DNA from: Podila epigama
Taxonomy: Eukaryota; Mortierellomycota; Mortierellomycetes; Mortierellales; Mortierellaceae
DNA length: 14,975 nucleotides
Assembly (NCBI GenBank): GCA_015679605.1
Contig: JAAAVE010000194.1
Location: 1-14,975, forward strand
Direction of reading: 5' to 3'
Position 1 is the first letter of the stretch; every line of letters starts with the position of its first letter. Below the pieces are notes generated by a model, which worked only from the letters and a program-made list of their open reading frames with translations, did not search any database and was not told the DNA's origin. This document shows, piece after piece, positions 1 through 9,400 of the stretch. Position numbers and translations under genes: made by a program.

Positions 1-134
1 CTTCTTTTGGAAGCAGGACTCTCACTCAGGGTGTGATCAGGGACAAACAGCGAATCGAAGGCGATAACTACAACATACTGAGAGCCTGGATACCTAGGAG
101 AAAGCAAACGACGGTATTGGACCGGTGAAAACAT
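1..134 (-). CDS. Possible 5' end of an unidentified minus-strand gene, cut by the window edge
   Basis: On the minus strand an ATG at 134-132 opens a frame that stays open to the left edge (44 codons). The peptide begins MFSPVQYRRL and later reads QYVVVIAFDSLFVPD. Codons in the last 30 triplets often end in C or G, as in real exons of this window, while the other two minus frames have stops. A TATATAAT-like box lies about 45 bases upstream of the ATG (minus strand). An alternative reading is that a splice acceptor (pyrimidine-rich, ending TCCTAG, at 95-94) starts the exon at 93, with earlier exons to the right. I recognise no family. An in-frame stop (TAA) lies upstream of the ATG, so the protein cannot extend far in that frame without splicing. 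Short length makes chance possible. Confidence 0.35.
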   Translation of the reverse strand, partial: MFSPVQYRRLLSPRYPGSQYVVVIAFDSLFVPDHTLSESPASKR

Positions 135-175
135 GGCTCTGCAGTCCAGAAAGCAATCATTATCTACAAGAGGCG

Positions 176-183
176 ATTATATA
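176..183 (-). promoter_or_regulatory. TATA-like box for the left-edge gene
   Basis: The minus strand reads TATATAAT here, 42-49 bases before the ATG at 134. The spacing would put a transcription start only about 10-20 bases before the start codon. This is plausible for a fungus but unproven. Confidence 0.25.
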
Positions 184-282
184 CATGGATGCTTATCACC
201 AGAATATGACCTGAGATGTCGCGTGAAGCAACATGTGAGGAAAAAAAATCACTTTTCTTCCACCCCGTCTGTTTATTTCTCT

Positions 283-305
283 CGGCCACGGCCACGGCCA
301 CGGCC
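283..305. repeat. CGGCCA hexanucleotide repeat, 3.8 copies
   Basis: Three perfect CGGCCA units are followed by CGGCC. It is a short GC-rich tandem repeat in otherwise AT-leaning intergenic DNA. No coding frame is supported across it. Confidence 0.9.
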
Positions 306-610
306 TGAACCTTTGAACTCACGGTTCATTGCCTGATGTTATGTGCCCGTCCATCTTACAGGTAAGGTCACAGAGCATGCTAACATATCTATTGTCTTCA
401 CTTATGCAAATCCACTTTTCAAAAACAACATTCAGATGCAGAGATTTTGTCAGAAAACGGGACCCTCATAATAAAACTGATTGCCGGCCCCTCACCTACT
501 ATTGTGGAGCTACTGGTCCATTTGACATAAGGACTACGTTGTTCTATTGAGGGATTCTTAAGTATCGAGCAGCCTTTGTCATTTTTTTTTCTACGCGAAT
601 CCTCTCCAAT

Positions 611-631
611 AAAAAAAAAAAAAAAAAAAAA
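611..631. repeat. A21 homopolymer
   Basis: Twenty-one consecutive A residues follow CCTCTCCAAT. This is intergenic. Homopolymers of this length are prone to length error in assemblies. Confidence 0.95.
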
Positions 632-679
632 CGTGATGTGGTAAACGCCCTCACTTGTCCTACCTTCTTATGGGTTGGT

Positions 680-685
680 CACGTG
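680..685. promoter_or_regulatory. E-box core CACGTG
   Basis: The palindromic CACGTG core lies in the context GGTCACGTGTTG. This is the classic site for bHLH factors. It is about 550 bases from the possible left-edge gene and far from the zinc-finger gene, so a role is speculative. Confidence 0.25.
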
Positions 686-1426
686 TTGTTCAAAAAGAAG
701 GAAAAGTGACAAAGAAATACCCCTGCTCCCCTGCTCCTTGTTTTGTGTTCTGAAACTTGTACAGGAGAGGAGACGAGGCTTATTTTTTTTTTTAAGAAAC
801 GCGTTTGCTTTTTTTGTTCAAAATAGATTTCAAAGCTCTATTTGAAGAGGGCTATCTGGAGCTGCAAGTCGTTGAAAGTGAAATAGATAGATAGTAAGGG
901 AATGTTTCCGATCGTGTTTTGGCTCATCCTCTCTCTTACACACGCCTCTATTCCCGAAAAAGGCATGCAAATAACAGAAGATCGAGCTGGAGGCATGCCG
1001 TAAAAAGATGCTTAGACAATTGTGAGTTTGGTTTCATGTCTATTGTTTTAGTGGATAGCAAAGTGCTGGAAGTAATGAAAAGAGGTTAATGTGATGAGGC
1101 TGGATGAATGGTGGGTATGGAGAATGGCAAACAGCACCATATGTGGTTTGTGCATAGTGTTTGGGTGGGATAGAAAGTGTGAGAGAGTGGTTTGGATGTT
1201 AAGTTGTGCCACAATGTTACTGCCCCAGGCCTTTGTTGTCGCACAGCGCGAAAGGGGAGAGGAGGGATGAGGGACAAAGAGCGACATCAATCTTGGACAA
1301 GGCGATAAGGATGCGTTGGTGTGGATCAGGGACCATGTAGACAAAGAATCAAGGACCATTGAACATGGATCAAGGGTCAAGGAATATGAACTAAAAGGCA
1401 TGGACAGACAGGACAGACATAGGCAT

Positions 1427-1440
1427 TGGACCATGGTCCA
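1427..1440. repeat. 14-bp perfect palindrome TGGACCATGGTCCA
   Basis: The palindrome is followed directly by a further TGG, giving overlapping CCATGG units. It lies at the end of a stretch (about 1329-1440) rich in GGACCAT, ATGGATCAAGG and GGGTCAAGG words that resemble the GGTCAAT repeats further on. Confidence 0.8.
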
Positions 1441-1620
1441 TGGTGCAGGATGGCAATGGACCTATGAAAGCGTTCATAGAGGTCCCTGATCCATCATGTC
1501 TATCGATTTCGCTTGCAGACCTCCTCCTTTATGGTTTGTCTGCAATCTCTTTGGGCCCTACAAGGGCACTGCCGACATGGGGACAAATTATTGTTCTATC
1601 TTTACTGTCGCTATCTTTGT

Positions 1621-1668
1621 TTGTAGACCATGGTATGTGGTCAATGGTCAATGGTCAATGGTCTACAA
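1621..1668. repeat. 11-bp inverted repeat enclosing three GGTCAAT units
   Basis: Arms TTGTAGACCAT (1621-1631) and ATGGTCTACAA (1658-1668) are perfect reverse complements. Between and partly within them are three tandem GGTCAAT heptamers at 1639-1645, 1646-1652 and 1653-1659. The structure could form a cruciform or hairpin, or act as a clustered protein-binding site. Confidence 0.8.
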
Positions 1669-1911
1669 TGGTGGTTAACTACATTTCTCCCTCCTTTATT
1701 TTTGTTCACCTGGGTTCGGATCGTCCACTTGTACGTTTGTACGTCTTTGTTTGTTATCACTCCCGTTTTTTATATGTCTCTTCGAGTCGAGTGGTACAGC
1801 TTTTACCACATTCAAACAAATCCGAACACTTGGCACATGCATACACTATTTGCACACCCATGCACAGTCCATTGCCAAACAAAATATTTTGACTTACACA
1901 TCTAGCCATAT

Positions 1912-1971
1912 AAACAAAGAAGCAAAAACAAAGAAGCAAAACAAAGAAGTAAACAAAGAAGCAAAACAAAA
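1912..1971. repeat. Imperfect AACAAAGAAGCAAA minisatellite
   Basis: About four imperfect copies of a 13-15 bp unit containing AACAAAGAAG lie in tandem. Unit lengths vary through changes in the A runs. No coding frame is supported. Confidence 0.75.
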
Positions 1972-2121
1972 TAGCAAGCTTTCAATTGCGCGCAAAAATC
2001 TGCACCTCCTTTTCTCGCGCGCTCATCTTCTTCACCCTTGAAAAGAAGGTGGTTCTGTGTGGTCGTCGGCAGCATCGTATCTATTTCTAATTGCTTCCTA
2101 ATAATTAGTTGCCTCCTTCCC

Positions 2122-2142
2122 TTTTTTTTTTTTTTTTTTTTT
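2122..2142. repeat. T21 homopolymer flanked by CCC and AAAAGGG
   Basis: Twenty-one T residues are preceded by CCTTCCC and followed by AAAAGGG, so the flanks can pair as a short hairpin. It is probably simple-sequence DNA. Confidence 0.9.
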
Positions 2143-2214
2143 AAAAGGGATAAGGGCACATGCAAATAGACTATGGTGCATGCATCTGTGCATTTTGTAT
2201 CCTTGGAGAGAGAG

Positions 2215-2251
2215 TGTGTGTGTGTGTTTGAGAGAGAGAGTGAGAGAGAGA
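2215..2251. repeat. GA/GT dinucleotide microsatellite
   Basis: A GAGAGAG run passes into a GTGTGTG run and back to GAGAGAG. It is a compound dinucleotide repeat in intergenic DNA. Confidence 0.9.
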
Positions 2252-3013
2252 AAACGGAAAAGAAGAACAGGCATGGATGTTCTGTCACACAGAATTGTGT
2301 TACACATCGCTGTAGTTACCTTTGGATTACAATTTTGCTCACTCAAGCGGGGGCCGATCTGCTGCAAGGGAGCTCTGCCTGGTCTGTGTGCCTGTCAGGT
2401 GAGGTGAAGTGAGGCGAAATGAAGTGGAAAAAAGTAAAAAAAAAGCACCATAAGGATGGCATGTCATTGTGGTGAGTGCGTGAGCCATAGGCTGGAACGA
2501 ACATCCTGTACTGAACAGACTTTTTGTCCAATCGTAGGCAGGTTTGACGGAGCAGTAACGAAGAGAGAGGACATTACAAAGTATGTACATAGGAGCACAT
2601 GAACAATAGTAACAATATGTATAAAAGCAGCAACTTCATACATACAGGAGGTCTGTTGGAACAGGGATAGGTAGACCATAGGGGGAGACTCGACAACGAA
2701 AGTGACAGTATGTGTGGTTGGCAGGAGAGTTGTGTTGCTTGGTTAGTTGGTTTTGTACGAAGGTTGGAAGATAGTAAATAGGTAGGTAGGTAGCTAGGGG
2801 GGGCAATGCCCTTTTTTCGTGGTTCATGTCTGTCGTGTCGGATGTGTTTTGCCATGGTTATCGTTATCGTTGAAGAAGAGAACGTCGGAGGAGACGCGAC
2901 GATACGATACGAGACGAGTCGAGTCGGGTCCATGGCTGGCTGCACTTTTGATACACTCGCCACCCGCTGTGTGTCCGTCTGTCCCCTGCCTTGCCCTGCT
3001 TTGTTGAGTGAAT

Positions 3014-3060
3014 CATTGACCATTGACCATTGACCATTGACCAGGTCAAATGTTGGTCAC
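3014..3060. repeat. Four tandem CATTGAC units ending in a TTGACC-A-GGTCAA palindrome
   Basis: Heptamers CATTGAC lie at 3014-3020, 3021-3027, 3028-3034 and 3035-3041. The last runs into a perfect palindrome, TTGACC at 3037-3042, A, then GGTCAA at 3044-3049, and a further GGTCA follows at 3055-3059. The array is the reverse complement of the GGTCAAT array near 1640, about 1.4 kb away. Confidence 0.85.
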
Positions 3061-3126
3061 TAGCCTTTGCATTCATTCGGCCCTGGACTAAACCCTTGAG
3101 ACCCATTTATTCATTCAATCATGAAC

Positions 3127-3138
3127 TGACCATTGACC
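3127..3138. repeat. Two more TGACC/ATTGACC units
   Basis: TGACC-ATTGACC lies here, about 85 bases past the main CATTGAC array and in the same orientation. Confidence 0.6.
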
Positions 3139-3262
3139 ATCCCACCCCCACCCTACTCCCCCCAATCCTCGAGTTGTTTCTATTCGTCAATTGATCGATC
3201 CATCCTTTTTTTACGATCCGTGTGAGCCATTTCACTCTTTGTACACATCGCAAACAACCATT

Positions 3263-3372
3263 CACATCCATACACACATAACACACAAAACACACATAAC
3301 ACACATACACAATACAACACAATACAACACAACACAACAAATACTCACACATTCACATTCACATTCAACATT
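3263..3372. repeat. AC-rich low-complexity tract
   Basis: Interleaved ACACATA, ACACAAA, AATACAAC and CATTCA words make a strongly A/C-biased plus strand. It is followed by a TATATAAA word at 3415-3422 and a CT-rich tract at about 3478-3545. The order resembles a fungal core promoter and leader, but no convincing gene follows closely. Confidence 0.7.
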
Positions 3373-3836
3373 CATACACCCGTTCTTTTGTGTTTCGTAA
3401 TTGAACTGTCAAGTTATATAAATATCGCAGCACTACACCATCCATCCCACCGATCCTCAAGCAAATCATCTTCTACCTATCCTCCGTCTCTCTCTCTCTA
3501 TCCCTCTCATTCTCCCATTTCTCTCCATCCACTCATTCTCTCAAGTCCAAGGCTCCAAGTCCAAGTCAATTGCGCATTCACATCATCCTATTGTCAAACC
3601 AAAGCACAGCGCTTGTCTGCTCACTCCCTGTCTCCCGCTCATTGGCCCTTTTCCGTCTATTTTGTACGTATCCTTTCAAATGTCCTAGGCTAGGACCCCA
3701 TACCTAAACAAGCAGACAAACCTTTTTGTCACCACCAACGCGTCGTTGTGTTAATTGCGCGTTGGCATTATTGACATTCCGACATGCATTCACATGCACA
3801 TCCATTCACATGAAGGGGTGGACTTGTTCCTGTTTC

Positions 3837-3875
3837 TCCATCCATCCATTCCATCCATCCATTTTCATCTATCCA
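3837..3875. repeat. CCAT/CCATC tetranucleotide repeat
   Basis: This is an imperfect run of TCCATCCATT words. Similar CCATCC runs recur at 4621-4662 and about 5177-5190 on the same strand. Confidence 0.8.
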
Positions 3876-3975
3876 TTTAATATATATCCAGCCATTCATG
3901 GCATCTCCATAATGGCTTTATTGGTTGCCCTGTCCTCAATGCCTTGGGGACCCTTTCCTTCATTCCGTGCCTTCA

Positions 3976-4013
3976 TCCTTCCCTCCTCTCTCCTTCCCTC
4001 CTCTCTCCTTCCC
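3976..4013. repeat. 15-bp tandem repeat TCCTTCCCTCCTCTC, 2.5 copies
   Basis: Perfect units lie at 3976-3990 and 3991-4005, followed by a partial TCCTTCCC. The plus strand is entirely pyrimidine across the array. Confidence 0.85.
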
Positions 4014-4054
4014 CCCTTATTGTATTTCCCACCATGAAAAACACACAACATTGC

Positions 4055-4089
4055 CCATTTTGTCCATTTTGTCCATTTTGTCCATTTTT
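4055..4089. repeat. 9-bp tandem repeat CCATTTTGT, three copies plus a part
   Basis: Units lie at 4055-4063, 4064-4072 and 4073-4081, then CCATTTTT. The 9-bp period keeps a frame open on both strands, which explains several spurious open frames here. Confidence 0.85.
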
Positions 4090-4603
4090 GTTCCATGGTC
4101 ATCATCCGCCCTCAATGTGAAGGGTCCCCCCACCCCACCCCACAAAAAAAAAAGTATCACCCTTCTTTGGGAGAACGACTTTTTATGGATCATTGTCTCC
4201 TCGATTTATTTTTCTCGCTGCCCATGATATACACAAACATGCTCTGTTCGCGTTGTTCGTTGCTCGCAGTTTTCGTTGTTCGCTGTCGGCATTCTGCTCT
4301 CTATCATTCTCCTCATCACAAAATCACAAAGGATGCGAGTGCGACCGTGTAGACCTCCATCTTCCCTTTCGCTTGGTTCCTTTCAGTTTTTTGCTGATCC
4401 AAGCAATTACAATTGCACCTTATGCATGGTACCCATCCTCCTCCACATTGACAACTGGCCAGAACCAGCTATCATAAGCCCTCCCGCGCCAGAATCATTG
4501 TCGTCGCTTCATGCATCCATCCCCTGGCTAGCTCCCTGTCTTTTCTAATGCTCTACTCCTACATGCTCCTCCACTATCCCCAATTTATCAAAACAAAGAC
4601 TTT

Positions 4604-4811
4604 CCATTCATTCATTCATTCATCCATCCAACCATCCATCCATCCGACCCATCCATCCATCGGCGACTCGTTCATCTCCCATTTTTCTCTTTCCTTTTTC
4701 TTTCCTTCTCTTTCCTCCATTTCCTCTCCTTCTTCTGTTCCCCTTCCTCCGTCTATCGGGCGCTCTTGTCCCCCTTCCGTACCTCCTACGACTCCTACGT
4801 CTCCTCCTCCT

Positions 4812-4845
<34 letters not shown>

Positions 4846-4905
4846 GCTCGCGCTCTCCCTCCCTTCTTCTCTCACTCACTCACTCACTCTCACACACACA
4901 CACAA
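4604..4905. repeat. Cluster of simple repeats: CATT, CATC, TC, CTCA and CA runs
   Basis: In order: CATT repeats (about 4605-4621), CATC repeats (4621-4662), CT-rich DNA, TCC repeats (about 4800-4818), a TC run (about 4819-4846), CTCA repeats (about 4870-4890) and a CA run (about 4890-4903). The plus strand is almost free of G. It lies 400-700 bases upstream of the zinc-finger gene and is probably promoter or leader DNA. Long open frames on both strands here are artefacts of the repeats. Confidence 0.85.
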
Positions 4906-5297
4906 ACACATATACAAATTTATTCATACTCTTGTCCCATATTACATCCCTTTCCCTTCCTTTTGTACAGCTTCTGCAAACAAGCCCAAGCTCTCGGGAA
5001 CCCTTTACGACATAAGCATCTCTCCAATAAGCTCGTGCAGAGGGAACTACACCGACTTGGTTACCCCATTTCAATATATATACAGGCAAGTTTCTTCATT
5101 TCCCACCATCAATCCACAATCAATCAATCAACCATTCATTCCTACCTTCATACATTCCTACATTCCTACCCTCGTACATCCATCCATCCTTCAGTTCACA
5201 ACACCTTCACGTCTACAATCATCGAGTCGTTCTCCATCCATCGTCCATTGAGATACCAGTCTATAAAATAATACATTTCTAATCAAAAATACAAATC
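4906..5297 (+). promoter_or_regulatory. Proximal promoter and leader of the zinc-finger gene
   Basis: This plus-strand pyrimidine- and CATC-rich DNA contains a TATATATA word (5075-5082) and a TATAAAA word (5262-5268). The second is only 30 bases before the start codon, so it may lie inside the leader rather than set the start site. Intron-like pieces are also present, for example a pyrimidine tract ending in TACAG near 4970, so a spliced 5' leader is possible but not shown. Confidence 0.4.
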
Positions 5298-5777
5298 ATG
5301 GCCCATCTCACTCCAGCCTCCATCCTCGCATCTATGGGATCTAATTGCAACAACCCAGACATGATGAACTACCACAGCCACGATGGCATGAGCCCCTTTG
5401 ACGACTCGGACTCGGACTCGACCTACTCTGGTTCCAGCACGTCCTCCTTCTCTACCAACTCCCTAGCCCAAGATGCTGCTGGTGGACCTCAGATTACATA
5501 CCATTACTTTTGCAATTTCCCTACTTGCGACTACCACAGCGCCCGTTCAGACCCTGTCAAGCGCCACCGTGACACGCACTACCCCGACTACAAGCCTTAC
5601 ATCTGCAACTACTGTCAATCCTCGTCTGCTCGCCGCGATTCGACCCGCGAACACTGCCTGAAGCAGCATAAGGACGACTCTGAGAACGCCTTCCGCTTCG
5701 ATACCACTGTTCCAAAACCTGATGGCTGGATTGCCTACGAACCGAAGCGTGCTCCATGGCCACCTGTCATGGGTTAA
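5298..5777 (+). CDS. Small two-finger C2H2 zinc-finger protein
   Basis: The 159-residue protein is encoded without introns. The ATG lies in the context AAATCATGG and is the first in-frame ATG before the conserved part. Finger 1 uses C72, C77, H90 and H94 (C-x4-C-x12-H-x3-H). Finger 2 uses C103, C106, H119 and H124 (C-x2-C-x12-H-x4-H). The linker between them (HYPDYKPYIC) differs from the TGEKP type. Before the fingers, residues 34-57 are Asp/Ser-rich (DDSDSDSTYSGSSTSS), a typical disordered acidic stretch. After them is a short Trp/Pro-containing tail. C2H2 pairs usually bind DNA, so a transcription factor is the likely role, but target and pathway cannot be told. It has over 5 kb of gene-poor DNA upstream and converges with the Vps34 gene downstream. 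A post-transcriptional or protein-binding role is the main alternative. Confidence 0.87.
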   Translation: MAHLTPASILASMGSNCNNPDMMNYHSHDGMSPFDDSDSDSTYSGSSTSSFSTNSLAQDAAGGPQITYHYFCNFPTCDYHSARSDPVKRHRDTHYPDYKPYICNYCQSSSARRDSTREHCLKQHKDDSENAFRFDTTVPKPDGWIAYEPKRAPWPPVMG

Positions 5778-6410
5778 AGGATTTTTGCATTATTTTTAAT
5801 TTCTTTTCTCGCTCACTTTTGTTCATCTTGCATTCTTTTTTGAATTTGTTTTCTTTGTTGATGTCAGCATTGGACTGTAGCTGTTATTTCATTTTCATTT
5901 TCCTTCTCTTTTTCATTCTTTGCTCTTGCTTGCTTTTCGCATGTTGTTGTTTCCCTTTTTTCATTTCATCATCATTATAATCATAGTTTTTTTTTCATTG
6001 TACACCACTTCAATTCAAAGCTCTGCTTAGAATCCCACCATTTTCTTTCGAGTCAAAGCACACATTACAATTACCGCTATTATTATTAATACTGCCACCA
6101 CTACTACACCCGCTACATTACTTTACCTTTCGATATTCACTCCCTTACTCGCACAAAAAAAAACTAGAATAATTCAAAGCCATTTCTTCATAGATTCATC
6201 TCGCATGAATCTCTTTTGAAGTCAATAAAAAATATTAAAAAAATATATATAAAAATATGCAAGGATCTTACTATAAGATTCCCTGATTCCATTTGGAGAT
6301 GCGTTCCTAGATTTTTTTGTGTAACATTTTTTTTCCCTTCATGTGAAAGATATCCGTGCTTTCGGCGTTTGCGCAATTTTTGTAATATATATTTTTGCAA
6401 AAATTTTTGA
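5778..6410. other. Convergent 3' region between the zinc-finger gene and Vps34
   Basis: These 633 bases are T-rich on the plus strand at first (about 5778-6000), then mixed, then very AT-rich (6220-6410). They hold the 3' untranslated regions of two converging genes. The open frames seen on both strands near 6188-6454 carry no recognisable protein. Confidence 0.7.
6224..6229 (+). terminator. AATAAA poly(A) signal candidate of the zinc-finger gene
   Basis: This is an AATAAA hexamer on the plus strand, about 450 bases after the stop codon and followed by A/T-rich DNA. It is the first perfect hexamer I noticed after the gene. Fungal signals are loose, so an earlier site is possible. Confidence 0.35.
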
Positions 6411-9400
6411 CTACTTTCGAAATGCTTGTGCCCACCCGTGGATGGTCTCTGCAATCTGTGGAATCAATGCACTGACACTCTCGTTAATGAGATTTTGAAA
6501 GAACTTGATGGCCTCATCATCCGTCAAATCCAATTGAAATCGTTCCTCAACCTAGTTATAAAGAAAAAACGCAATTGTGTGCATTAGCACAAAAAGATAT
6601 ATTTGAGGGACAAGCCAAGGTGTCGAAAACAGAAAAACACACACATATATATTACACCCTCTCCCATTTTACCTTCCAAACAGCCTTGTCTGGCTCCATC
6701 TTGATATCCGGAATGTTGGCATAGGTCATCAGACCAAACAGGTTGAGAATCAGGTTGGCAGACTTCCGGAGGATGTTGTAGGCCGTGAAGCAATATGATT
6801 TGAAGCTCTGGTAATGCACAGAGTTAAAACCACCCATGGCCTCCACCATCTCTTTTGTAATTTTCATCGGTGCCGGGAATGGCTTTGGGTCGCGACCAAG
6901 AATAAAACCAAAGTCAACGTGGAAAATATTGCCTAAATATGCACCAAGGAACGACAGTGAGTGAGTAACAGTGTAGGTAACTGGTTGAAAGCCGCATCAA
7001 AATAAACTTGTCATTACCATTAGGCGAGAGTAACAGGTTGTCCAGGTGACGATCTCCAACGCCCAAAAGGTACATGATGACACAGTAGCCTGCACAACTC
7101 TTGACATAGGCATCCATGACATCTGGTCGGACCCCAAAAGTCTCCACACTTCTTTCATCCAAGTGATACTTGCGCCAGAACATGAGCAAGCTGCCATTAT
7201 TCTCGTTTAAAACATTCGCCAATGACTGGGATTGGACAAACTGGACCATTCCATGATCCACGCCTGTTGCCAACACCTTATAAGGCAGAAGCTTCAAGTC
7301 TAGGTTCTCCTTTCGAAGCAAATCGTCCATTAGCGTAATGAGCTGGATCACGAGCTGGTCCTGCCGAAGGTCATCCCCAGATTTGAAAATCGCCTGGTAC
7401 TCGCTGCCATCTGAACAAGAGAACGTCAGATGGAGAGGAAGTAAACTGCTCTTGAAAATGCCCGTCTTGCCTAAATTTCACACCCATACGCCACAAATTA
7501 GACTCTTTCTTTTGACATGGTCCTCCTCACACACACACTCCATTTCTATCAAGTAACAATGGAGCAGCATAATGCGCTTTTCTGTTTTGGCTTACTTGGG
7601 ATGATGCCTGTCACTTCAATCCGAGGATCAAGTGGTAGCGCCAATGGTTCAAAAGATAACAACTCGTTCTTGGGATCTGAGATATATTCCCGTAGTTTTT
7701 CAATCTACAATGATAGTGCATTCAAAGGACGCATTGTTGAGGACAAAATGGGTTGAATAAAGAGAAAAGAAAAAAAAAGAGACTCCATTAAAATCAGACA
7801 TTTCAGACATTGTCAAATTACCTTCTTTGGTCTCGATTCTCGCATCTGCTTGATATTCTTGGATAGATTTGCAAGCGTCTCGATAAGCTTTGCTTGACGA
7901 TGCAGACTCAATCGCCTCAACCCTCCAGTTGGACTCATGGCCGACATGTATTTGTACGACACTTTGCCATACATCTTGCCCACTGCAGGATCCTCGTATT
8001 CAATCATCAAATACCTGATTAAGAATGAACAAAAAAGAAAGAGGAAACACAATGTTAGTTACCAAATTGAACTCAAAGTACGATTAAAAAGATGCTCATC
8101 GACCAGTGTATGATTTTACACTCACCAGTAAAAGTAATTGCCAAGGATTGGGTTTCTGATCGACCGTTCAATAAGAAAATCGGCAAGGTTGGATTCCACA
8201 GAGCTATTGTCAATATGCTCAAACTTGAGACCTTGTACAAGCTGTAGCAGGAAGAGTAAAAGATCCTATTGTCCAACAATTTGAATGATTATAGGAAAGC
8301 AAGTCAGGGCATGGCATTCTCAGTAGTAGGATATACAGAGTTCTTCATAGCCAAGAGATAGAGAGAGAGAGAGAAAGTAATAAACATACGTCGTCGTTGG
8401 CACTCCTGAGCTGTCCAACAGCATAGGAGCGCACTTCACGGTTCTCAAAGGCAGAGCCAAGAAGTTCCAACGCATCATCTACATCGATGTCTACCCATGC
8501 AGGGAGGAGATCCACAGCCTGCTTGGCCTCGGCAGGATCGCTCCAAACGACCGACTTTAAAAACTTTGTCAAAGCCTAAAGTGATAGTGAAAAACCTGAG
8601 ATGTGTTAGAGTATATTGGCCAAGAAATAAATGTGCCGTTCGTATGGGGGCCACAAAAAAACTAAATGGTAACATACGCGTTTGTCACGTGTGAGGTAAA
8701 ATCTGAACTTCCAAAGTAGATCCTTTTCTTCTGCCGTCAGTGAATGTGATGGTGGGTATCTTAGGATTTGCTAAACCCGAGTAAACATGCAGAAGGAGTA
8801 GAATAACATATTAGCATATCGAATCCGGAAAAAAAATTGATTGAGTGCGTACTTGCCGAAAAAGCAATAAAAGAAAAAGAATGAAGAACACATCATCAAG
8901 CATACGTTTAGTTCGTCGCGGATCTTTGGGTTGGGCTTTAACTCTCGGTCAAGTGGACTGTTCCGATGACTTCGTACCAGTCGCCTGTGCTTGGCTTCAA
9001 CAGGGTTCTCACGTGCAATCTCGTGATCCTCTACTGTGAAGATGGGCCTAGACGTGCTAGACATATGGGTCGAGGGCGTGATCGTACTCGTAGGAGGTGC
9101 AAAGTTGTTCAAGGATGGATGCTGTTTTCTTTGGTACTCCTGGAGGGTACAAAAGAAAAGAATTAATTAGGTCAGTACTTGATCTCGTACTCTTGCCACG
9201 AGGAAATGTATATTCTAGTAAAAGGATCTTACATGTTCATCGAAAATGACTGGAAAGTCAAAGCGGGGTAGGTCAATGTTCAATAGAATTTTGTCCGATT
9301 GCGCAGCATGTTTCTAGCAATATCAGAGCCGTTGACGAACAAAAGAGCATAAATACAATCAGGCTTTCATTGTCTAGGAGTGTCATGTTTTCCACCTTCT

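Larger units (their letters stand above)
135..1300. other. Gene-poor stretch, no convincing gene
   Basis: Short open frames exist on both strands, but none shows domain-like composition, a plausible splice pattern or codon choice like the real genes. The stretch holds a CGGCCA repeat, an A21 run, an E-box core (CACGTG) and scattered homopolymer tracts. It is probably intergenic. Confidence 0.6.

Noticed and set aside
1048-1434. 128-codon minus-strand frame
   Set aside because: Its composition (Ser, His, Leu, Cys-rich) is that of non-coding AT/CT-biased DNA. It overlaps the repeat cluster and has no recognisable domain or promoter.
2574-3023. 149-codon minus-strand frame
   Set aside because: No domain is recognisable. 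It crosses the CATTGAC array and short repeats, and its codon use is unlike the real genes.
4548-5251. Overlapping long frames on both strands (150-160 codons)
   Set aside because: They are kept open by CATC, TC and CA repeats lacking stops. The peptides are Ser/Pro/His or Arg/Glu low complexity.
8357-8377. GA microsatellite in a Vps34 intron as a regulatory element
   Set aside because: It is a plain dinucleotide run inside a normal intron, and a similar run occurs near 9731. Nothing points to function.
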